From Druceiella hillmani (Eukaryota > Arthropoda > Insecta > Lepidoptera > Hepialidae), in contig JAYKKI010000006.1 in assembly GCA_039881145.1 (NCBI GenBank), forward strand, positions 9,618,501-9,682,500: a stretch of DNA of 64,000 nt. Direction: 5' to 3'. A program made the translations under genes and the position numbers. Under the pieces are notes generated by a model that worked only from the letters and a program-made list of their open reading frames with translations, searched no databases and was not told the origin of the DNA. This document shows positions 10,861-23,011 of this stretch, piece by piece (within the stretch, counting starts at the first letter, position 1; the number at the start of each line of letters is the position of its first letter).

Positions 10861-12109
10861 GCTTTAATGATAATTATGAATATTGAATTTTTTTTCATAT
10901 AATAGGCTACGTGATAAAAATCAAGATCTGCCAAAAATATAATATCGGATACAATAACATTTATATACTTATGAGATTTTCTAAGATTAACAAACGTGGA
11001 AACCTGAAAAAGATTTTAATTCAGCTATTTTCTTAGTAAAATATTGTGCGATATATATACTGAGATGGGACTTCTAATAATGATCCATTTTTATATTACA
11101 AAAAAGAGCTACTTGCTCAATATATTAATTAGGTATTCGTCAACGGTACTATTTTAAAAAGTTCTCCTTAAAATTGGTATCGTCAAATTAAAATAAACTG
11201 ACATTCCCCACTCCAGGCCCACAAAAATTATTATTTTATTTGCGGGACACAGTATACGCTTTTAAATGAAAACTCCAGAATATGAATTGAAATAGCATGA
11301 AAAAAATTTCATCTACGTCATATACGTCAAGAGACATCTACTCAAACAACGTGATATAAAATTGGTAGTTTTACAAATGACAAAAATGGCTGGGGCGATC
11401 AGACCAGTATACATAAATGAAAAATATAATTTTTATATACTATATTATTATTTGTCATTTATTTTATGTCTTATACTTATTTTATTTATTACTTTGCATG
11501 TAAAATGTCTACTGATGTTCAACAACAGAACACAATGTTAGTAAGTGGAATAAAAATAAAAATTGAATTTGAATTAAAAATTCTGCAATAACTGAAAGGT
11601 CGTATTAGAAACCTTAAGAAAGTCTTGTAGTAGAAAAAAAACACTTCGCTGCGTAAATTAAAAAAAGCTGCGTCTTTGGTTTTTTCAAAATAAGCTTTTC
11701 TCTGATAAATGTTTTTTTTTATTTCTTGTCAGTACTAGTTCTCATATACTGAACTGTGATTAATAATTTGGAGATGAGCTTTACAATTTTTTTTCAAAAC
11801 AACCTTGAATAGTCAGTTTTCTAATTATACAAAACTATTCATCTTAAAAATAGTGGTTAAGTCAATTCCTCGGGAAAGAGATTTAATATTGAATTATATC
11901 TGCTTGCATATTTTGCTTCTATCAAATCTATCTAATCGTAAATGCAACAAGTTCTCCTCTTATAATCTATGTTGTAATCGAACATAATGTTCAACAGAAC
12001 GTTCCGAACAGAACGTTCTCAATAATGAATAATTCGAAAAATATTTACTGAAATAAGCAACGTTCATCTTAAGTTATGAAACACTTTTCATAGTCAGGAT
12101 ATTATAACG
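10861..12109. other. No gene seen
   Basis: AT-rich. The stretch near 11,450-11,580 resembles an A/T-rich 3' end of a retroelement but lacks diagnostic motifs. The direct repeat gaacgttc / gaacagaacgttc appears at about 11,998-12,018. Confidence 0.4.
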
Positions 12110-14467
12110 ATTTTTAACAAATAATTTCTGCAGATTTTATTAACATTAAAGCAGTTAATTAGGTCGAAAATGTGTACATACAATTATAAAAATTAATGGC
12201 ATAAAGTAATTTTGTGAAACTGCCCGCGGCTTGCTCATCCTAATTTATTTAAGGTAACATTTTCTAAGGTATTTTCAAGGTAACATTTTTTTCAACAATA
12301 ATGTTTTAATCTCAAACACAGCTTTGACCGCAATAATACACCTGTTAAATACGGGTAGACCTACCACCATACACTTAAACACTACTATCGCTCCGTATAC
12401 GTTTAGGGTTTATTTAATTGGCATAGTAAGTCAGCTTAATAAAATCCAAAGAATAAAGCAAGTCTATAATAATCAATACTATTGTTTTCGCATATCATGC
12501 CATCCCCCAGTTTACTATTATAATATATACTAATTCAATTTTAAAGCGAGGGCTAAACGTTCCGCACTTTACACGCAGAATCATCATAAAGAAATGTGTT
12601 GCGACGCGACTAACTCCATATTCCGCTTTGAATATTGACGCTTGTATTATATCGCAGAAAAAATGTCATTCTTTTAATTTAGTGAGTTTTTTAAAGTTTT
12701 TTTTCCGGGAAATTTCCTTTATGATAAAGGGATATTAAAATTTAATAATTCTTTTGTAATTCCAAAAAAAACAGTTATTTCAAAACAATGAAAGTCCGAT
12801 CAATAAATGATATAGATTATATTCTCACATTGTCAAGAAAATTAATCATTTAAACAACAGCCTATATATACGTTCATGGTTAAATAAAATTTCTGTGAAA
12901 TTAGTTACAAAACCTTAATATTATTTATCGTGTTCAGATTTAGAATCATGGTGGTGAGCTGTTGTTTTTAGTTACGCTAATAGTTTTTGGTTTATCTTTT
13001 ACAATAAACGAACTGTGGAAGGTGTAGGGTATTGTGATATTGCCGTTTTAATGAAAGATAATATTAAGTTACAGACTAAATCTAAAATGGAAAACAAATT
13101 CATTGCCATATAAAGTAATTAATTGATAAAGAACGCGTTACAAATGTGATGTATGCAATTTTCACTTCTGTTGTATGCAATAGGTGATCGCAACTGTTGA
13201 AGCAAATTTATAAAACGCAATATCAAGGACATCGAAGACTTGAATAAAAATAAGATTTACGTTCCAGTGCACACATATGTTATGTAATGGTCAACAAACA
13301 CGTTTACATAAATACATTTGGAAATAGAATTTGGAAAATCCATTCCTTGTTCTCTAATCAAATTAACCGCGTAGAGATGAGAAATGGAATATAGTCGTAA
13401 TATGAGTACTTAAAACAGATTGAATGGATTCTCGTTCAATGAAAGTGATAAAAAATTAATTTTATTTGGTGTTAGTTATAATTAAATAAAACGTATCTAG
13501 GACAGTTAAAAAATAGATGAAAGGAACATGTTTGGAAATGCAAATGCTACTGAATATAAAGGATTGGAGAAATTGAAATGGGAATATAGAGCAAAAATCA
13601 TAACATCGGTGAAAGAAAACATAAAGTCGGAAAAAATGAAAACAATGATATATTAATGGAAGAAATGAAACGTGTATGTAAATGTATTAAAATTATCGCA
13701 AATATTTGAAAGACTATTTAATTTTCAATCATTACACTTATTCGGTAACAAGTACATTTCTAATAACTTTCTTTTTCATTATTTTGAAGTTTCGAGGTTT
13801 CGTAGCATAAACAAAGGGATATATGGTGATTAACTATTAAACCTATTATAATACATTTCAAGTCTCTGTGTCTAGGATTTCTGAATAAATGTTTGGCTAA
13901 TTTTAGTAAAATTTTTAGAAACTGTCTTATAAAAAATTCTAAAATAAATAGTTTTAAATTCCTTACATATCACTCTTTCATTCAGGATATTAAAGAATAA
14001 ATATCTTTCCTAACGCTTTTGAGATATACACGAGTTAAAAACGGGGAGAAAATGAATTACATATAGATGTAGATGGGCAGAAGAACGACCGCGTAAATCT
14101 CACAAGGTCGTTTTTTTCCTTTTTAGGTATATTACTTTGAAAATTACAGTAAAATTTAGAATCGTGATAACCGAATGGGGGAGTAGAAAGAAAAGGTGGC
14201 GGAAAGAAAAATTTTCCTTAGGTACAAATTGTACCCTGCGAAAATAGAAAAATAATTTAATTTTGAAATGATTTTATTTGGAAAAATATTATTTTTAAAT
14301 TTTCTTATTCTACTCAATAAAATACTACTCTCGACAGCATTACTGTGCTCCATAATATTATATTCAAACCAGAAGCGAAACTAATCCAACATAAACTATC
14401 CCAGCTTAAACTTACCTGACTTAGCCAAACTCAGATTGACCGATCCTAACCCAAACTGATCAAACCT
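12110..14467 (+). repeat. Left arm of a large diverged inverted duplication (pairs with 58,366-60,060)
   Basis: The arm aligns with the reverse complement of 58,366-60,060 over most of its length. Strong anchors are gcagttaattaggtc, caataatgttttaatctc with aaacacagc, the 40 bases around 12,510 (ctattataatatatactaat), atattccgctttgaatattg, and gttacatatagatgtagat with gggcagaagaacgac (14,055-14,090). Bases of roughly 12,941-13,706 are extra in this arm. No conserved reading frame was seen, so it is not a coding duplicate. Confidence 0.85.
12941..13706. other. About 765-bp segment present only in the left inverted-duplication arm
   Basis: Homology with the right arm stops near gtgttcag at 12,940 and resumes at tgaaagactatttaattttc (13,707). 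Either this is an insertion in the left arm or the right arm lost it. No terminal repeats or coding motifs were recognised. Confidence 0.5.
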
Positions 14468-17400
14468 ATATAATGCAACGTAAACTCAATATAAACCAAC
14501 ATTTAATATAACCCAGGGTAAGTAATAATATTTTTTGGGTTATTGGAGAGCATTAGAGGGAGGAAATTATAAATGCTGAAAATTAATTTTCTTTCCCTTT
14601 AGGAAAAACTGGATTTTAAAAAATCATTTCAAATTAATCTATATCTACCAAATTTCATCAGTGAAAGTTTCATGCAAATTGATTTAGTTTTTTTGCAGTG
14701 CTTAAACAAACAGATAAATAGGTAAATAAAGTACGGACATGCAAAAAAACGTCTCTTACTAAATATTCGAAGAGGGCAAAATGTAACCTAAAGGTTAATT
14801 TAAACTCTTCGCAATATTCCAGTGAGAGTTTTATATGCGTTGCAATTTTTGCGTGATATTCGAACTAATGCATATACAGACCGTAATTTTGGAAAAATGC
14901 ATTTTGTATATACATATTTAGCATAGCTGAAAATGGAAAAATACTGATAGACAAAATGAATTATTGCAATCCAAATTTGTATAGAAATATGAATTAACAA
15001 TAATTATTAACATCGTTGATTTAGAAGTTTACGAATATTGTTGAATAGGTCATTTTTAAAATTATACTGTTAGACTTATTAATGCGGCAGATTGTAATAT
15101 TTTGACATACTAATTCATCAAAATAAACACGGTTCAAGCAAAAATTGATTCAAACATTTGTAGGTATCGTACTTCAATTTTTATGTTTTGTGTGGAGGGT
15201 GAAATATCGAAAGTAATGAATCTTCTCTGTGAAACGCTATTATTGTGCAACGGTAGCGTAATGAACTAGAACAGAACACGCGTAACGTGAATTAACGCTT
15301 CTCTCCCATGAGTACTTGTTGTAATAAGTTGTTATACTTTGGCTGCAAATAGTTAGTAGAAAGTATGTAATTCAAAAATGTTAAGAACCAAACGCCTGAT
15401 AGAAAACTGAGGATCTCACATTCAGCCAACGATGAAAAATAGTAAAGCGACGTCTTACACGATTGTTTAATTTTTAATTCAATATTTTTGTGTTTTTTTC
15501 AAACTACTTTCCATGGTCTATTTCTAAAAAAATAATTTATGCTCGTTCGTTTTTATTTATTTACTTTCACAGACGCAAGGCAAAATATATAGTTGGTTTT
15601 GACTCTAGAGCAATCCCCCTGAGCCAACAAACAATAAATTTTATAAGAATATGAGGCGCGGGCATAATTCAAATGGGCCATAACTTTTTTCTGTTGACGA
15701 ATTGTCCAATAACGGCAATAATAAAGACCAAATTATCTGAGAAGCTTAATGGAAATAAAACGTTTTTTTTCTCAAAAGAATTCTTACATCCAGTTTCATA
15801 CTAAATATGAATTTTGTACGTGTAATATTATTATGAGGATAGAAAAATTTTGAAAACTTGAAAACAATGAATTACATAAATTTAATTCATACTCAGACAT
15901 TACATTTTATCTTACGTACATAGTATACAAGACAGAAAATTCTTAAAAAGATTTACATAATAAATTTAGCTAGGTTTAAACGTGTTTTATATAAGCACAG
16001 AATTGTGTAGGTATGTATATGTGAATAACGTGTATTGGTGAGTCCATGTTTCGCACATTCTGTGTCTTTAATGTTGAGTGCGATTTTAATCTACAATTAT
16101 TTTGTCGTAATGCTTACTAACTAGTGATTTTTCTGTCAATAGTAAGGGAGATGTCAATGTTTATGTTGCAGTTCGTATTTATTTTGAAACGAATTTCCTA
16201 ACCCGGACTACATAGAGCATACGACATTGAAGACGTCGATTACTCGACCAGGCCCAACATTTTTCGCACGTTGGAACTAACTATGTTCTTGTTTTTTTTA
16301 CCCTTATTTATTTATATTCGACCCCGGAGAAAAATCATGATTTCTTTTCTGCACAAAAATGGCAGAAAAGAAATCATGATTTTTCTATTTCAAATGTTAT
16401 TACCTATTAAAATCACTTTAATTATTTTTAACATCTTACTTAAAATTCATTCAGCTAACGGATTTTGCCGAGTCAATTTCAATAGAATAATTATTTACCA
16501 TATTTGTTTAAATGTTTGCTAAATTGCTGAAAATAGTATTATAACGTCTATTTCAATATTAAGTAGCTGATATTTGAGTTGGTGGTTTCTAGGAAATTTA
16601 ATTTATTTTACCGTTGTAAAATTTAATGAATTCTGTGGCGTATGTAGAAGCAACAACGATCAAACGGAAAGTGAAGTTGAGCGCCCGAACGAAAGTGCCT
16701 CGCACTGTAAAAGTCTTGATAATATATAAAACTGTCTTGATAATATATAATAAACGAAAAATTATTATGGTAAAAAATAAGCGTAAAAATGCAAAGAAAT
16801 AAACAAAAAGTTTATTGCACGAGTTATATAATTTTACTTAATAAAATTAATGGAATGAAAAGAAAATTAAAAACAAATAATAATATAACATTTTATTAAT
16901 TATATATGTATCTTTTTCCTACATATACAAATATATGTGTGTATTAATAACTACGCGTTGACTTGACAACGGAAAAATTATTACTGAAAGCAAAGTAAGT
17001 AAAATAAATATTTTCATTATTTGAAATAAAACACCGAGAATTAGAAAAACTTCAATCTGCTGAACAAGTAGTGAGAAAAGGTAAATATAGAAGTATCAAA
17101 TTACAAATGTTTAAGACATTGTAATTCCCGGCGAAACATACAGACACATCGGAATAATTATTGTCTAAAGTAAAGTTACGGGTATCCTAAACTTTCTAGG
17201 ATTATTGTTACTCAAACCAGATTGGTATAAAAACAATAGAATTTATTCTTGCCCACCAAGGTCAACAGCACTATACATTCTAAATATAAAGTCAAAATTA
17301 GGTGTTCCTATCCCGGTTGCGATGAGAGCTATGTTGATAAATTTTACTTATAGTGGTAACGTACTTATCTCACCAGGATATCACATAATAATAAAATTCG

Positions 17401-17700
17401 TACTGGTAAAATAGACTAAATTAGGATATATATTGGTAGACTCGGCATAGTACGTATTCTCCATTACTATCGTCATAATTGGTTCTTAACGGTAACATCC
17501 TCAAAGTCCCTTGGTTCACAATCTTTTCTTTAAAGTGACTCATTCAAATGGTATTGCTGGGGATATGAACCAATCTAAAGTATGCAATTGTACAAATCTG
17601 TGTTTATACTGTCGTTCGAATTCAAGTGTTCAGCAATTCAGTACTATTATGACAAGATTTTTTTCATATACTTTATGTAGCTTATTCTAGAGTAAAATAA
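14468..17700. other. No gene seen; one perfect hairpin
   Basis: Bases 14,640-14,740 (accaaatttcatcagtgaaa...aaacagataaatag) resemble an eroded retroelement 3' end. A perfect hairpin is listed separately. A 27-base direct repeat (tgtcttgataatatataa) sits at 16,714-16,752. The frame at 17,205-17,414 has no recognisable features. Confidence 0.4.
16328..16386. repeat. Perfect 25-bp hairpin with 9-base loop
   Basis: The arm at 16328-16352 (agaaaaatcatgatttcttt + tctgc) is the exact reverse complement of 16362-16386. The loop is acaaaaatg. The total length (59 nt) is in the range of short precursor hairpins, but the perfect match is also what a fresh palindromic rearrangement would give. Confidence 0.95.
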
Positions 17701-17777
17701 TCCAGTAGTCATTTAATTACAACTTTAAGGGTATTGACTACCACAAATATGTTATCACGTTGATTCACAAAAAATTG

Positions 17778-17845
17778 GCGCATTAGAGCAAGTATTAAAG
17801 TTTGTGAGACTTGACGACTAAAATTTATTTAAAACATCTTATCCC
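17778..17845. repeat. Flank shared with 1,085-1,150 (tandem duplication anchor)
   Basis: The segment agcaagtatt...aaatttatttaaaacatctta parallels agcaagtatt...ttttatttaaaacgtatta next to GR-B exon 3. It lies on the same side of the GR-C exon 3 relic, so the duplicated unit reaches at least this far. Confidence 0.5.
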
Positions 17846-18393
17846 CAATTTAATAGAGAAGAAGGTTAGGGCGAAGATGTTTTAAAATATATAAATATTA
17901 TTGATCAGAGCAGTGTTGCTATGTTAACATAAAATACATATGTAAATGAATACCAGACATATCGGAATGGATCCCCGACCACTTAACGAAACTTTTTAAT
18001 GGAACTCATAAATATATATCAATGAACTTTTTAACGCAACTCAATAGATGGAAAAATCTACGTTTACTATCGGGTTATTCAAGTTTAGTAAAGGTTTATC
18101 ACTATGTAACTGGCAGAAAAATTACGATCATAAATATCATTAATGCACTACGTTATTTTCTTAATTTCGTTTTTCTGTGCTGCACTCTGCTGTGTCTGTT
18201 ATGATATCTTGTTTGAGATTGATGTGTATGTAAAACTTTGCCCCCGAACGGAATCTTTAATATTTCAGCCTCCTTAAATATATGTATATAAGATGAACGA
18301 AGGCTGGTTATTAAATTTTTAACATATATTAAGAAGAGAACTGTTTATGCAACATTTAAATAAGCATATGTAAAACTCGTGTCATGGAACATT

Positions 18394-18545
18394 TGCCGAA
18401 ATTACGTTTGCCAAAGTTTGCTTGTAGTCCTTGAAAGTAATACTTCTTTCAGTTTTACCACTCTCAGAGAAAAAGCATGCGTTACGGATGATCATTATGC
18501 TGAAACACAATAGTGAAATAAAATTTATTAATGTAACATTTAATG
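18394..18545 (-). pseudogene. GR-C exon 3 relic (gustatory receptor pseudogene)
   Basis: The - strand reads LINFISLLCFSIMII..ACFF in one frame, matching the GR-B helix [19 protein letters not shown] shift follows: the end of the exon matches GR-B only in another frame (aggactacaa.caaactt.). The GGxxETxR part is also altered, the donor site is lost, and the acceptor region no longer shows an AG after a pyrimidine run at the expected place. Confidence 0.8.
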
Positions 18546-20239
18546 TATGCTGTAAAATGTTAAACCATTCTTGTATTTCCTTTAAAAAACCCTATGTGGT
18601 ATATTTTATAATAGTCTAAATTATTTTTCATTTCCTGTCGTGATATTTTAGGCATTAGAATTACGAGATTTCCACACTCAACATAAATTTCGAAGAATTG
18701 TTTCAAGATTTGTAACGAAATTTTTATGTTACATGTGATTGCTTAGAACTCTGAGAAGTGCAAAGTAAGTGAAGTGCAGATAAAGTAATGTTGGTGGAAT
18801 AGTGTATTTTTAATAGTATAACTCTGCGTAACTAATAATATTTTATGAGCATTCTTTACCATAAGAAAAATATTTGATCTCGCTAATTATTTAGTTTATT
18901 AGACTCGACTCGAATCGACTAGTGGACTAGCGATTGAATTGCTAATATTGTTTCCATACGCCATAGATTTCCCAGGAGAAAATTAATAATATCCTTCATA
19001 TCCCACCGCCAGCCTAGTATTACCTTCCCGGCACCAAATTCAGGTTTTGGCTTTTGAAATTTCGGTTTGCCTGATTCCATTATTGGTGTTTCCACGTTTA
19101 ATAAATATATGTATGTCACCTTCTTTTTAACAGCAGGTATTAATTGCTTCTGTCAATAAAAATAACGTTTGAATTTTTTCAAAATTTTTAACGTATATTT
19201 ACGCAAAAAGTGCTTGACGGCATAATTCATTTAAGGCCTTAGCGCTAAATATCACAAGGAATAAGCATAAGCATACCTTAGCTTATTTCTAAATGACAGT
19301 AAACAATCCTGGAATTTTCGGCGATCTTTGAAATGTTATCAAATAATTTCAAAACAAGCACCATAATGGTCCGTAGTAGTGAAGAACTAATAATATATTA
19401 GTACCGATATGTTACTCCGCATTGAAATAGTTCAACAGATGAAAGAATATATTACCTTAAAAATTGAAATATGTTAGGTCATAGTTTTCAGTAACTGAAA
19501 TGAATTATAAATATATTAATCGATATAAACTCGACTGTATTAATTGTTTTCTGAATATAAATAATCAGGAAACGAGTAAGACAGCCGATATTTGGCACGA
19601 CTTGATCCAATTTGAATTACTTTCAACAGAGCAAAATCCGATGCAATGAAAATGGCTGTAATATTAAAAATATAGAAAACAGGAAAAAAATTCTGAACGA
19701 ATTTTATTCAATTATAAATGTCGCCATATTAACCGGATTGGCTGGTTAAGCTTGGCGGTAATCTATTGTACTATGGTTACATACATGGCGGAAACATTAT
19801 CAGAAACTTAAAAGAAAAAGTACAATATTTAAACGAAAGGACAAACAATTGGAAGAAAAGAAACTATCACAAAGCAAAAATGCCCGTGGTACATAATTCT
19901 AATAATTACATGGCAATGGTAACAGCGATTATAATAAGATTCGAACGATTGTCAGGGTATTTCTTAAACATGTCTCGGTTTGCACAGCATAAGTCTTACA
20001 AACCACACTGTTGGCGTGGCATATACCTATAAATGTGAACTGCAATAAGGTGAAAAATTAAAGTTATAAGACATAGATTTACGTAGCCAAATACTACAAT
20101 AGAGAATACGGTTGGAATACAAACATTTAATTTTTAACCTTCTCCAAAACAAACATGGGGACTGTCTTAATAATAGAAAAAAAAGAAAGGGTGTCTTATT
20201 TCCTAATACCGGAAAAATGTATGTGTGTGTGTGTGTGTG
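18546..20239. other. Between GR-C relic exons; no gene seen
   Basis: No match to receptor exon 2 was found on the - strand, so that exon has been lost or eroded. Frames at 18,919-19,119 (-) and 19,766-20,032 (+) have no recognisable features. Confidence 0.4.
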
Positions 20240-20244
20240 TGTGT
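20221..20244. repeat. (GT)n microsatellite at the GR-C exon 1 edge
   Basis: About eleven GT units lie where homology to the receptor exon ends; read on the - strand it is (CA)n. Confidence 0.9.
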
Positions 20245-20805
20245 TTATCTAATTCTGGTTATTTTAATTCACCAGTTGAAAGAGAAAAACAACGTTTTGG
20301 CACTCTAATTGTATGAAATTAAATATTTCTGCAATCAATCTATTATCTAGAATACAAGTTTACCCCGAGTAAGCTTGTATTGTAGGTATTGTGTCAATGA
20401 TTTTGAATCTCAAAAGGTTAACAAACATTTACGAAAATTTCCATGACGATACGAAATGTAATTATGAGTGTCATTAGCATAAAACTTATTATTCTCACGT
20501 TGATATAAAGTTCAAGTTTTTTTAATGAATTTGAACTTCATGTAACTGTTAGTAGTAATTCTGTAAATTTTGTTGAACAAATTATAAGATACGAAATTCG
20601 TTAAGGTTATAGAAATGACTACAGTAAATAAAGTCAAAGAATCCACTACCGTAACTGTTATATCCAAAGAACTATCACGTAAATAAAGAGAGTTAGTTGG
20701 AGTGAATGTAAAAAATAAAACATGTAGGAAATCATACGTTTTATAATTGTATCCACATTTATTCAATCCTACTAAACAATCTTTTGTGAAGCAAGATACT
20801 TAATC
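20240..20805 (-). pseudogene. GR-C exon 1 relic (gustatory receptor pseudogene)
   Basis: From 20,805 down, the - strand reads CFTKDCLVGLNKCGYNYKT..., then LYLRDSSLDI, ...NFVSYNLF.K.YRI, matching GR-B residues about 24-110 ([42 protein letters not shown]). A frameshift and stop follow at about 20,515. Homology resumes in other frames: RIISFMLM...FRIVMEI, LLRFKIIDTI..IQ, AEIFNFIQL, and a degraded FSL..DELK region. The copy lacks a start codon, is cut by an ATC repeat at its 5' end, and fades into a (CA)n tract at its 3' end. Confidence 0.9.
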
Positions 20806-20822
20806 ATCATCATCATCATCAT
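20804..20822. repeat. (ATC)n run at the 5' break of GR-C
   Basis: Six ATC/TCA units abut the last base of receptor homology. Reverse-complemented they give TGATGATGATGA, the kind of simple tail seen at 22,517-22,531 behind the LINE 3' end. This suggests a retroelement end at the break. Confidence 0.6.
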
Positions 20823-21977
20823 ATATATTAATACGCTAAAGTTAAGATGTTACACTCCCTTTTTAGAAAAACCCTCACAACTAATCCACATAAATTATAT
20901 ATCATTTTATAGATAATTGCCTGCTCTACCGGCATCCACAACTAAAAAATTTATTATTGCTATTGTTTTTGCAAATTAATTAATTATTAAAATTATATAC
21001 ACAAAACAGCAATGCTGCCATCTAACGGCTCAACGTCAATATGATTGACGGTCGGTAAAATTTTTGTTTAATTTCAAATCCACTCACGTATAAATAAAGT
21101 GGCGCTTTAGCTCAATGCTTTTGATACTTGCGCCTCTATATGTCAATTTTAGTAAAATAGAATAAATAATGCGAAGACTTCGCACGGGTCACGCTAGTAT
21201 ATTGTAAGAGGATAAAGGCTATTTTTATATAGCCCCTTTCCGCCAAAACGCGATATCAAGTTGAAATTTATGTAATGTACTGAAGCCCTATATCGATGTA
21301 AATGATTTATACAAAAAAAAGGTAACCATCCAAAATATATTTCTTTAGGTTCATACAATAATCTTACTCACTTGCCGTTAAAACCTTATAGAGTACCCTG
21401 ATCGATCCACAATCTTGAAGGTCGACATAATGGGAGGTCTTATAGCAGAAGTAAAGGGAAAAGTTTAAATATCAATGATTTGTAATTCTATATAAAATTA
21501 TCTATTTTTATCATTTTCTGAAATCCGTGAAGTATATTATAAGCAATAAATTTAAGCTGTAAAAACAATTTGTTTTTAAATAACTTGAAACATTTAAAAA
21601 GAATCAAAAAGTTTATTGTTTCGGCCGTCTTCTTGACATTCAGATAATTTTCTGTACTATTACCAGTATGGTCTTCGAATTCTGATAACGCAGTCTGAAG
21701 CTTCTATCGCTTCAAAAATCTTTGCTTCTTGACGACTCTTAATACTAATGAAACAATTGCATCAACCTGGAATCACTTCTATTCCTTTATTGTTGCAAAA
21801 TTCGTAATAAAAAATTAAATACCAATCAATTTCAGAATATTAAAATAATCATCAATCAGTTTCAAAATACTAAAATACTCTTTTTCAATCAATTTTCAAA
21901 CCAATCAACTTCAGAATACTAAAAAATTTCTTCATCTACCTTGAATCTGCAATCAACGCCGGTAACGATTCGACTCC
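20823..21977. other. Insert upstream of GR-C; mobile-element-like tail
   Basis: Bases 21,005-21,200 run from aatgctgccatctaacgg to gcgaagacttcgcacgggtc and acgctagta, which resembles 3' ends of dispersed insect elements (recalled, not searched). No coding motif is visible. This part replaces the promoter region seen upstream of GR-A and GR-B. Confidence 0.4.
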
Positions 21978-22550
21978 AGAACTGAGAAGACGAAAAACTG
22001 CAGCCAACATATGCTTTCATAGACTAAGAAGATTTCTGAAAGCCAATAATATCAGAAAAGACACTAAAGTACTGTTATATAAAAACTTAATCACACATGC
22101 ATCTGAAAGGCAGATATGTCCCAAACCGGTGAAAAAACCCTTGCAATTTTCAAATGAAAAATCCTCAGCTCCATCTTTGGTGGGTCCTTTGACAACGGGT
22201 TTTGTTGAAGGAGAACTAATGCCGAACTTTGTCAATTATTTAAAGAAACACATATAATAACATTTATAAAAATTCAACATATGAAGTGGGCCGGCATTGT
22301 AATTAGAATGAAGGAAGAGACAACGACAAAACGATTTTTTTTGGCCAAACCAACTGGCTCATGAGGAAGAGGAAAACCCAAATTACTATGGGCGGACTGC
22401 CAATAAAGTGTTTTCAATGCTCTCACCATAACAAATTGGAAAACCGTGGCGCCCAGAAGGAAGGCTTGGAACAGTCTGCTTGAGATAGCCAGGGGTCCGC
22501 CGAGGACGGTTGAGCTACTGATGATGATGATAAAAATACTTGTTACGTTC
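21978..22550 (+). pseudogene. LINE 3'-end relic (C terminus of a reverse-transcriptase polyprotein)
   Basis: The + strand reads ELRRRKTAANICFHRLRRFL, KDTKVLLYKNLI, and in other frames HMKWAGIVIRMKEE..TKRFFLAKP, GRGKPKLLWADC, TNWKTVAPRRKAWNSLLE. This matches the order seen in non-LTR retrotransposons (...K.KLYK.LI..., ...WLGHV.RM....KVL..KP.GRR.RGRPK.RW.D.., ...NW...A.DR..WR.LL...). The element ends in a TGATGATGATGA tail. Stops and shifts show it is dead. Confidence 0.85.
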
Positions 22551-22619
22551 ATGTCGTATGAGTTGACACAAAACGATCCATATTAGGTTAAAATTTTATT
22601 AAAATTCCGGTGAGAATTA

Positions 22620-22870
22620 AACTTTAGCCAGAGGTGGTTTAGAATAATTACATAGCTTATTGTGTAATAAATATTTTGTAAAAATAAAGGTGGGGCTACA
22701 GTTTTTCATAATGTTTAACCTACATATATAGGAAATTTTGTTCGGATCGAGGAGATACGAATAAACAAACAGCCGTGTATTTTAAAACCTAAACAAAATA
22801 TTTTAGGATTGTACTTGTGCTGTATACAATACAATTGTGACATTATTACCCTTTTGATTCAAGCACATAC
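22620..22870 (+). repeat. Right copy of the diverged direct repeat (pairs with 5,520-5,790)
   Basis: It lies about 17.1 kb from the left copy, in the same orientation and on the same side of a receptor exon 1. Sequence after it changes into a (TA)n microsatellite. Confidence 0.6.
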
Positions 22871-22889
22871 ATATATATATATATATATT

Positions 22890-22982
<93 letters not shown>

Positions 22983-23011
22983 GCATATATATATATATAT
23001 ATATATATATA
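22868..23011. repeat. (TA)n microsatellite
   Basis: About 140 bases of TA with rare G and C. Open frames of Tyr/Ile repeats here are artefacts. Confidence 0.95.
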
